A DNA stretch of 64,000 nt from Hondaea fermentalgiana (Eukaryota > Sar > Bigyra > Thraustochytrida > Thraustochytriidae), in contig NPFB01000040.1 of the NCBI GenBank assembly GCA_014084085.1, forward strand, positions 427,699 through 491,698, in the 5' to 3' direction. Of this stretch, positions 57,791 to 64,000 are shown one piece after another. The stretch's first letter is position 1, and each line of letters starts with the position of its first letter. Below the pieces are notes generated by a model. That model did no database searches. It was given only the letters and a program-made list of their open reading frames with translations, and was not told the DNA's origin. The position numbers and the translations under genes are program-made.

Positions 57791-58829
57791 GATTCTGAGG
57801 ATGCGATGGCGAAGGCCAATGCATGACATCAAGACTAAATTGCGGCAGTGGATCTGTAATGAAGACCTCATGGTGCAGACAGTCCTGAGCGGTTGGGCGG
57901 TCAACGTACTGCAACATTGTGTCGACAAGGTGGAGATAGTCTGACGAGGCTTGCGGGCATCGCTTGGCAAGCGCCGTAAGCAGAATCCGGTCCGTGTCGG
58001 GAAAAACGAGTTTACCCACGTCGGGAACAAAATCGGCGTCTGCCTCGGCTGTCCACGGGTGCGAGCCGAGAAGGTGAGCCACGCGCGAAATTTGGTCAAT
58101 GTCGTTGTCTCCGGGGAAGAGCGTCTCGCAAGCATTTAGAAATGTGCCAAAGATAACTCCAATGGCCCAGACATCGACTGTGGCGTCGTAACGACGCGAT
58201 CCAAAGAGGATCTCAGGGGCTCTAAACCAGCGGGTCATGATTTGATGGCTAAAAGTACGGCCATCCTCGTATCGAAAGCTGCGAGCGAGGCCGAAATCGC
58301 CAAGCTTGACGCGACCATCTTTCCACATGAGCACATTGCCTGGTTTCAGGTCGCGGTGCATGATTCCACAGCTGTGGAGATGTGCAACACCTTGAAGAAT
58401 CTCTCTGCCCAGGTACTTTGCCATGGCCTCGTCCCACATGGGTTCCTGGCTTTTGAAGCTCATACTGATGTTGTTGTTGTTGTTGTTGCTGTTGTTGCTC
58501 TTGCTGCGGGGAGCATTTGTCTCAAGGAAGACGTCCATGTCAATGTGCGCAAGCTCCATGACCAGACACAGGCTGAGGCCGTGCGCGAAGACATCGAGAA
58601 GGCGCACGACATTCGGGTGTCCATCTGTGAGCCGAAGGCTGAGGACCTCTCTGAGCGCTGCCGACGGGACCCACTTTGTGCTGCTGAGCGCGACCTTTTT
58701 GAGCGCGACCTCGCCTTCCTCGCCTTCTCCACCCGCCGCCTCGTGTGCTTTGCAAGCCTTGCGTCGCGCGGAGAAGACGCTCCCAAAGGTGCCGCCGCCG
58801 AGCGCGCCGCCCAGGCGGTAGGCCTCCAT
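57777..58829 (-). CDS. CDK20/CCRK-like protein kinase
   Basis: A 350-residue CMGC-type kinase. The Gly loop is GGGTFG (11-16), catalytic Lys44 lies in VALKKVAL (the CCRK pattern), Glu61 in the helix 'ALREVLSLRL', catalytic loop HRDLKPGN at 158-165, DFG at 178-180, and activation segment MTRWFRAPE with Thr199. Between the domain lobes is a Ser/Asn-rich insert (109-120, six consecutive Asn). The segments 'FGLARSF...GRTFSHQIMTRWFRAPEILFGSRRYD' and the end 'VFITDPLP' follow animal CDK20 closely. CDK20 controls flagellar length and ciliogenesis through downstream ICK/MAK kinases. The start ATG at 58829 is preceded by GC-rich promoter sequence. The cyclin-binding PSTAIRE helix is not of the usual type. 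Confidence 0.8.
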   Translation of the reverse strand: MEAYRLGGALGGGTFGSVFSARRKACKAHEAAGGEGEEGEVALKKVALSSTKWVPSAALREVLSLRLTDGHPNVVRLLDVFAHGLSLCLVMELAHIDMDVFLETNAPRSKSNNSNNNNNNISMSFKSQEPMWDEAMAKYLGREILQGVAHLHSCGIMHRDLKPGNVLMWKDGRVKLGDFGLARSFRYEDGRTFSHQIMTRWFRAPEILFGSRRYDATVDVWAIGVIFGTFLNACETLFPGDNDIDQISRVAHLLGSHPWTAEADADFVPDVGKLVFPDTDRILLTALAKRCPQASSDYLHLVDTMLQYVDRPTAQDCLHHEVFITDPLPQFSLDVMHWPSPSHPQNLKHS

Positions 58830-59234
58830 CGTCCGTTCTTGCTACCACCAAGATCTCTCTTATCGATTCCACCGCCAGTCGATCGATCAACGGGACACGG
58901 GGACGCAGACTCGGGTGGGTCAGGGCCGACAGCGTCAGCGCCCGCCCGCGCAGCCCGCGGCCTTGGTCGCAGAGCCGCTCCCTCTCCTTCGAGGCCGCGG
59001 CGCGTCGACGTCCCCGAGGAGGGCGGTGACGTGCCCTTGGACGGCACAAAGAGCGCGCTCGAGGAAGCGTCTTCGCCGCTGCTCCGCTGCCGCCGCGGCC
59101 CGCCGCTCCCGGGCTCCCTCCCCGCTCCTGCCCGCGGCGCTCGTGCGCGCGCGAGCTCGCTCGCTCGCGCCTGCGAGCTCGATGTCTTGGTCTGTGTCCC
59201 TGCTTGGCTGTTCCGGGTCTGCAACGGCGCCTGG

Positions 59235-59370
59235 TCTCATATCTCATCTCGTGTCAACTCATCTTATCTCATTCGTCTCATCTCACCTCATCTCATCTCA
59301 TCTCAACTCGTCTCGTCTCGTCTCGTCTCGTCTCGTCTCGCCTCGCCTCGTGTCCTCTCGCCTCGCGGTG
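59235..59370. repeat. (TCTCA/TCTCG)n pentanucleotide array
   Basis: About 25 units, first mainly TCTCA, then a block of exact TCTCG, then CCTCG. The unit changes along the array, which suggests successive expansion. Confidence 0.85.
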
Positions 59371-59626
59371 CGCGGTCAGGGCAGGCCGCCTCGAGCGCGT
59401 CTCCCGGGAGCGGGGGCGGGAGTCGGGCTCGCACGGGTCGCGCCTCGTCGGGGCGACGCAGGTCGCCATGGTCGCTGTCGAGCCGCGCGCGACACTCTCA
59501 CGCCTTGCGAGGTCGGCGTCGACGCTTCAGAGCTTGGGAGTGAGACGCTGTTTCAATCAGACTTGGAAAGTCTCCCCTGCTTCGCTTGCACCGCTCGCCC
59601 CGGGCCGCGACCGAGCAACTTTCTTC

Positions 59627-59668
59627 TGCTCTGCTCTTGGCTCTGCTCTGCTCTGCTCTGCTCTGCTC
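59627..59668. repeat. (CTGCT)n pentanucleotide repeat
   Basis: About eight units in the same CpG-rich promoter region. Confidence 0.8.
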
Positions 59669-59983
59669 ACGCGTCCCATTTCTTTCCATTTCATCCCGTT
59701 GCCTCGCCGCACGTTTTCGTCCCAGTCGCATTCCATCGTGAGCCGCGCGGTATCTCGCTCTCCTGGCCCGCTGCCCTCGCCAGCCCCGGCCCGCACAGCT
59801 CCGCTCTTCGCGCCGCGCTCAGCTCTTCGGGCCCGCGCGGGCGCGCGTCAGAGCGGCGCCTCGCGCGATTTGTGTATGCTCGGGGCCCTGGCGGAGGCGG
59901 TGACGAAGGCGCGCCCGCCATCTCATCTTCCTCGCCGCGCCGCGCACGCTCTGCCCGCCCACCCCAACGCCCTCCGCGGCGCC

Positions 59984-60083
59984 NNNNNNNNNNNNNNNNN
60001 NNNNNNNNNNNNNNNNNNNNNNNNNNNNNNNNNNNNNNNNNNNNNNNNNNNNNNNNNNNNNNNNNNNNNNNNNNNNNNNNNNN
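59984..60083. other. Assembly gap of 100 N
   Basis: Exactly 100 N, the usual placeholder for a gap of unknown size. It sits in the GC-rich repeat region, so the true distance between the kinase and dehydrogenase genes is unknown. Confidence 0.98.
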
Positions 60084-60469
60084 GCCCGCGAGTCCATACC
60101 TCCCGCTCGCCTCGCCTCGCCGCGCCAGCCGCGCGGGTCGAGTATGCGCGGCGGGGTCGTACGCGCCGCGCGGCATACGTGCGACGTATACCAGTGGCCC
60201 GCCTCGCGCATAAGGCCCTCCACCCCAGCTATAGTAACAAGGGGACCGACCTTATGCGCGAACTCCAACTTCGCAGATACTCCTTCCACATACCGCGGTC
60301 GCACGCTGAGCGAGCGAGGCAAGCGCGGAGAGAGCCCGGCGGTGACGAGCCGCCGGCAAACCCGCAAGAGACTCGCTGCCGCGCGGCTTCGGAGCAGAGC
60401 GGAGTCGAGGCGAGGCGAGGCGAGGAGCGGCGAGGCGAGGAGCGCGGGCGGTCGAGGCCCGCGGAGAGG

Positions 60470-62752
60470 ATGGCGGCGCTTCTGGGCATGGCGGCCGTGA
60501 GCAGGACGAGGAGCGCGGGCTCGAGGTTGACGCTGACGCTGACGCTGGCGAGGAATCCGGGGTCGACGCAGCAGGGATGGAGGACGCAGGCCAGGCGCGC
60601 GGGAATGCGCGCCTCGATGGCCACGCACGCGGGCGCAGACGCCGGCGAGAAGAACAAGGCCGTGCTGACCCGCGAGGACCAGGTCGCGGCGCTGCGCAAG
60701 AACGAGGCCTTCGATGTGCTGGTCGTGGGCGGAGGCGCCACGGGCTGCGCCACGGCGCTCGATGCGGCGTCAAGAGGACTGTCCGTGGCACTCGTGGAGC
60801 GCAACGACTTCTCCGGAGAAACCAGCTCGCGCAGCACCAAATTGATCTGGGCCGGCGTGCGGTACCTGGGCACAGCCGTGGCCTCGCTGCTCTCGCGCGA
60901 GACGCTGCAGAACCCGGTGCAGTCGGTCAAGAACTTTGTCGGAGAGATCAAGATGGTCATGGGCGCGCAGCGCGAGCGGAGATACTTTCTCGAGACGCAG
61001 CCGCATCTCACGAACTGGATCGCCATCGCAGTACCCATTGATCGCTGGATCTCGTGGCCGCCCCCGATGGGCCATCCGCTCTTTGCCGCTGCGGGCATGC
61101 TCTTGCCTGCTGTCTTCAAGTTCTACGACTCTCTCTGTGGCTTTACGTGCCCGCCAAGCTACATCATGTCGACGCGCCGCGCACGCGAGCGCTTTCCGCA
61201 GCTCGATAGTGCCCGCATGAAGTACACTCAGGTCTTTTACGAGGGCCAGCACAACGACGCGCGCACCTGTGTCGCTATGGCCATGACTGCCGCGGAACAA
61301 GGAGCGACCGTGGCCAACCACGTCAACGTTGTGGAGATGCTCAAGGAAGATCCTCAGGACGCCCAACGGGTTTCTGGCGTGCGCGCAATGGATAACATCA
61401 CGGGCGAGACCTTTGACATTCGCGCCAAAAAGGTCGTCCTTGCGGGCGGACCCTTTACCGACGAGCTGCGCAAACTTGAGGACCCAGACGGCGCTCCCGC
61501 GGTGCGCGGCGCTGCTGGTACGCATTTGGTCCTCCCAGGCTACCTTTCGTCGCCGGAAATGGGTCTGCTCGATATCAACACCAGCGACGGCCGCTTCCTC
61601 TTCTTCTTGCCCTGGCAGGGCAGCACGGTGGTTGGTACGACGGACCGCAAGGGGACGCCTTCGAGCACGCCGGCGCCCCCTGAAGAGGAAATTGAATGGA
61701 TTCTTAACGAGGTGAAGAAGTACCTGAGCCCGCATTTGCGTGTGCGGCGCTCCGATGTGCTGTCGGCCTGGCGCGGCTGGCGTCCGCTGGCTGTCGACCC
61801 GCACGCGCCGCCTGGAGCTCCAGCCAGTCGGGATCATACCATTTCGGTGAACCCAGAGTCCAAGGTCATCTTCCTCGTGGGCGGCAAGTGGACGACGTCC
61901 CGCGAGATGGCCGAGGACGTTGTCGACCGCGTGCTCAAGGAGGCTCCCGAGCTTGCCAAGCGCGCGGGCCCATGCAAGACGACCATGATCCCCTTTATTG
62001 GTGGGGAAGGCTACGAGGAGAACCTCTTTGTCCAGCTGATTCAGACATATAGCATTTCCGAGGACGTGGCACGTCACCTGGCACGCACGTATGGCGTGCG
62101 AGCATGGGACGTGTGCAAGCTCGTTCGTCCGACATCCAAGGGGTGGCCTCGCTTTGGTGTCCCTATTGTCGAGAACTATCCGTACCTGGAAGCCGAAATC
62201 GAGTATGCTGTGCGCAACGAGTACGCGCGCACTGTGCGCGACATGCTGAGCATCCGGACCCGGCTTGCGTACTTGAACTCTGACGCCGCCAAGTTTGCAG
62301 CACCCAAGGTGGCCGACATTATGGCGGACTTACTTGACTGGACCTCGGAGGAGAAGCAAGAGCAGCTCGACGATGCCAGGAGCTTCCTCAGCGAGTTTGG
62401 TGGGTCGCATCCTGCCCAGACGGAGCCGCGTCGCCCGCTTCAGGATCTCCCCGCGCTCTTCAAGTCGCTCGATCATGATGGCAGTGGCTTTGTGGACCAG
62501 ATTGAGATGCAAAATGCTGCCAAGGTTCTTGGCTTTTCGCCGGCCACTCCGGAAGAATTGCTTGAGCTCTTTCGCAAGATTCCTGGCGCCGAGACTGGCC
62601 GCATCTACGAGAAGGACTTTGTCGAGTTCTGGAACGCGAACCTTGAAAAGGAGCAGATTTTGCAAGCTCTTGACAAGGAGCTCAAGCTTTCTCTCAGCAA
62701 GCTCAATGAGCAGGGCGAGTCTTCTTCCTCTTCGGGCGTCATGTTCGGATGA
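60470..62752 (+). CDS. FAD-dependent glycerol-3-phosphate dehydrogenase, mitochondrial, with EF-hand
   Basis: A 760-residue protein. The first 50 residues (Arg/Ala/Thr, no acids) look like a mitochondrial presequence. The FAD-binding DAO fold begins with VLVVGGGATGCATALDAASRG (GGGATG at 87-92) and 'VERNDFSGETSSRSTKLIWAGVRYL', the glycerol-3-phosphate dehydrogenase hallmark. 'PWQGSTVVGTTDRK' and 'DVLSAWRGWRPL' mark the substrate domain. A C-terminal EF-hand DHDGSGFVDQIE (668-679) has all canonical ligands, as in animal GPD2, and would give calcium control. The enzyme oxidises glycerol-3-phosphate on the outer face of the inner membrane and reduces ubiquinone. The ATG at 60470 is used; the frame is open upstream only by composition. 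Confidence 0.93.
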   Translation: MAALLGMAAVSRTRSAGSRLTLTLTLARNPGSTQQGWRTQARRAGMRASMATHAGADAGEKNKAVLTREDQVAALRKNEAFDVLVVGGGATGCATALDAASRGLSVALVERNDFSGETSSRSTKLIWAGVRYLGTAVASLLSRETLQNPVQSVKNFVGEIKMVMGAQRERRYFLETQPHLTNWIAIAVPIDRWISWPPPMGHPLFAAAGMLLPAVFKFYDSLCGFTCPPSYIMSTRRARERFPQLDSARMKYTQVFYEGQHNDARTCVAMAMTAAEQGATVANHVNVVEMLKEDPQDAQRVSGVRAMDNITGETFDIRAKKVVLAGGPFTDELRKLEDPDGAPAVRGAAGTHLVLPGYLSSPEMGLLDINTSDGRFLFFLPWQGSTVVGTTDRKGTPSSTPAPPEEEIEWILNEVKKYLSPHLRVRRSDVLSAWRGWRPLAVDPHAPPGAPASRDHTISVNPESKVIFLVGGKWTTSREMAEDVVDRVLKEAPELAKRAGPCKTTMIPFIGGEGYEENLFVQLIQTYSISEDVARHLARTYGVRAWDVCKLVRPTSKGWPRFGVPIVENYPYLEAEIEYAVRNEYARTVRDMLSIRTRLAYLNSDAAKFAAPKVADIMADLLDWTSEEKQEQLDDARSFLSEFGGSHPAQTEPRRPLQDLPALFKSLDHDGSGFVDQIEMQNAAKVLGFSPATPEELLELFRKIPGAETGRIYEKDFVEFWNANLEKEQILQALDKELKLSLSKLNEQGESSSSSGVMFG

Positions 62753-62981
62753 GCTTGTTTACCATCTATTTCTTTTTATTATTTTTGGACATCGTCGTAA
62801 TAATCTGTTTTCCCAAATTTGACAGTAGGGCCTATGCCCCATGCAGCGCTGTGCTGGCCGCCATGAAGATGATGATGATAGTCTGCGTTGACAACGATCG
62901 AGATGTCGCAATGACGTTTAGAAAAGTTGGGGAATTCTTTTTTTGGGGCTGGTGCACGGCAATCACCCAAGCTATCGAAAC
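62753..62981. other. Short intergenic region
   Basis: 3' flank of the dehydrogenase, T-rich, followed by the proposed start of the last gene. No further gene is seen. Confidence 0.45.
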
Positions 62982-64000
62982 ATGTGGCAGCAAGCGCATG
63001 ACAGCACGCAAGAGCAGGCGCGACTGCAGCCCAGAGCGCAACAGCCTCAGCAGCAGCAGCAGCAGCAGCCTCAGACGGGCGCCAAACGCAGTCGTGCCGC
63101 GCGGAAGCGGCACCGGCAAGCACAACTCGATGAGGCCATGTGGAGACCCCCGGCCCTTACCACGACGCAACAACCACTAGGCCTACAGCGAAGAGACTCG
63201 CGGGAACGAGCTTGCCAGCAGCAGGGGCAGCTGCGCACGGAGGTACTTGTGCATTGCCTTGCCACGCGCAAGATAAAGACTCACAGTCAGGCATCATAAG
63301 ACTAACATTGCTGGAGACGACAACGACGACGCCCTCGCCGAGTGGGCCATTTTTTTGTTTCATTCTCTTACACTTGTCTTTCTTCTCCGTCTTTTCTTGG
63401 TCTTCGCCTTTGTTGATGCCTTTTTTTTTTTGCGCCCAACGACGTGTCTCACAGGATGATGATGGTATTTATTCACAAAGACAACCCGAGCCGGCCGAAG
63501 CAAGAATGATTCGGCTTGCAGAGATTCCTTCTTTTACTTCAAAAAGAGATGTGCGCAATGCCATGGAACGCATTGCCCCTCTCAAGAGCTTTCATGCCGC
63601 AGAGTCGACAGCCTATGTCGAGTTTCTCAGTGTCAAGGGCGCGCAGGCCGCCTTGGAGATGGCTGCAGCACATGGAGGCACCATCGAGATTTCCTCATCC
63701 GTGCGAGTCATTCTCACGCAGCCGACCACGAAACATCTTGGCGCTGGAAGCATTCCCACGCAGCCTAGTGTCTCGCATCAAGAATGGTTTGCCTCTGTTC
63801 TCAGTGCTCCCGTGGCCCCCATTTCGGACAACAGCAATGATCGAGTGGATACGACGACGGAGGTGTCGAAGAAGATGTCGACAGCTACAATCTGTGTTCC
63901 ACCGACTCGACGCAGCAAAGAAGTAAGTGATCCAGCTTCGTCTTCAAGCCAAGCAAGCGCGTCGGTGCGGATCGATATGACAAGGATGAGTAAGTCTCGA
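62982..64000 (+). CDS. PolyQ / RRM-like protein, two exons seen, partial at right edge
   Basis: Exon 1 is 62982-63242 and exon 2 starts at 63455 and is open to the window end. Intron 63243-63454 has donor GTACTT and acceptor GTCTCACAG after a long T run, phase 0. Exon 1 encodes a Gln-rich start with a CAG-encoded run of seven Gln and a basic Arg/Ala patch. Exon 2, about 18 residues after its start, encodes an RRM-like beta-alpha-beta-beta-alpha-beta unit: 'MIRLAEIPSFTSKRDVRNAM', then 'TAYVEFLSVKGAQAALEMA' and 'VRVILTQP'. It is probably an RNA-binding or mRNA-regulating protein. If the splice is wrong, the ATG at 63506 would start the RRM-like part directly. The C-terminus is missing. Confidence 0.5.

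Larger units (their letters stand above)
58830..60469. other. CpG-rich divergent promoter region with repeats and scaffold gap
   Basis: It lies between the kinase (minus) and glycerol-3-phosphate dehydrogenase (plus). It contains a TCTCA/TCTCG repeat (59235-59370), a CTGCT repeat (59627-59668) and 100 N. Long frames on both strands come from composition, and the one that crosses the N run is not a real protein. Confidence 0.55.

Noticed and set aside
59204..60469. Upstream extension of the glycerol-3-phosphate dehydrogenase frame across the N run
   Set aside because: It passes through 100 N and simple repeats; the presequence-like ATG at 60470 is the sensible start.

Overview
This is a nuclear genome segment from a eukaryotic microbe. 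Genes lie on both strands, each with its own promoter region. There are no operons. Most genes are single long exons, but four show GT-AG introns. Several products are typical of eukaryotes: a PKA regulatory subunit, a class C-type GPCR, an RGS protein, an arrestin-fold protein, a mitochondrial citrate-type carrier and an ER-retained glucose-6-phosphate dehydrogenase. The axonemal-dynein assembly factor DAW1/ODA16 and a CDK20-like kinase point to a flagellated cell. The mixture of Ala/Pro/Gln-rich low complexity, few introns, EGF-repeat secreted proteins and a flagellar toolkit fits a stramenopile, possibly a thraustochytrid (labyrinthulomycete). That placement is inference; no rRNA or other marker is present. 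A run of 100 N (59984-60083) marks a scaffold gap.

Layout. 0.3-9 kb: PP1-type phosphatase, an unknown membrane protein (probably spliced), an arrestin-like protein, a degenerate GFA-fold protein (minus) and an inactive rhomboid-like membrane protein. 9.6-25 kb: a nuclear coiled-coil protein (minus), an IGHMBP2-type helicase with R3H and AN1 domains, a LYR-motif mitochondrial protein (minus), an LRR/coiled-coil/PH scaffold, a RhoGAP-like protein (minus) and ACSF3-type malonyl-CoA synthetase (minus). 26-38 kb: a three-exon citrate-type carrier, then a 2 kb gene-poor stretch, then a receptor with PstS-like phosphate-binding domains joined to a class C-type seven-helix bundle, ZNHIT2 (its 3' end tandemly duplicated), an RGS protein, a spliced 36-residue STMP1-like membrane microprotein (minus) and a peroxiredoxin-like protein (minus). 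38-53 kb: a coiled-coil protein, the ER-type G6PD, DAW1 (minus), PKA-R, a Kelch-BTB protein (minus) and a 1046-residue Ala/Glu-rich helical protein with an EF-hand. 53-64 kb: an EGF-repeat secreted protein, a small basic protein (minus), an unknown protein overlapping tail-to-tail with a CDK20-like kinase (minus), a CpG-rich promoter region with the gap, FAD-dependent glycerol-3-phosphate dehydrogenase with an EF-hand, and a spliced polyQ/RRM-like gene running off the right edge.

Themes. G-protein and second-messenger signalling is prominent (GPCR, RGS, arrestin fold, RhoGAP, PKA-R, PP1). Mitochondrial and lipid metabolism is also well represented (citrate-type carrier, malonyl-CoA synthetase, glycerol-3-phosphate dehydrogenase, LYR and STMP1-like proteins). 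The most unusual gene is the receptor at 29328-32708. Its N-terminal domain keeps the residues that bacterial PstS uses to bind phosphate, which suggests a eukaryotic phosphate- or oxyanion-sensing GPCR. Short tandem repeats, each with a different unit, lie just upstream of many start codons.
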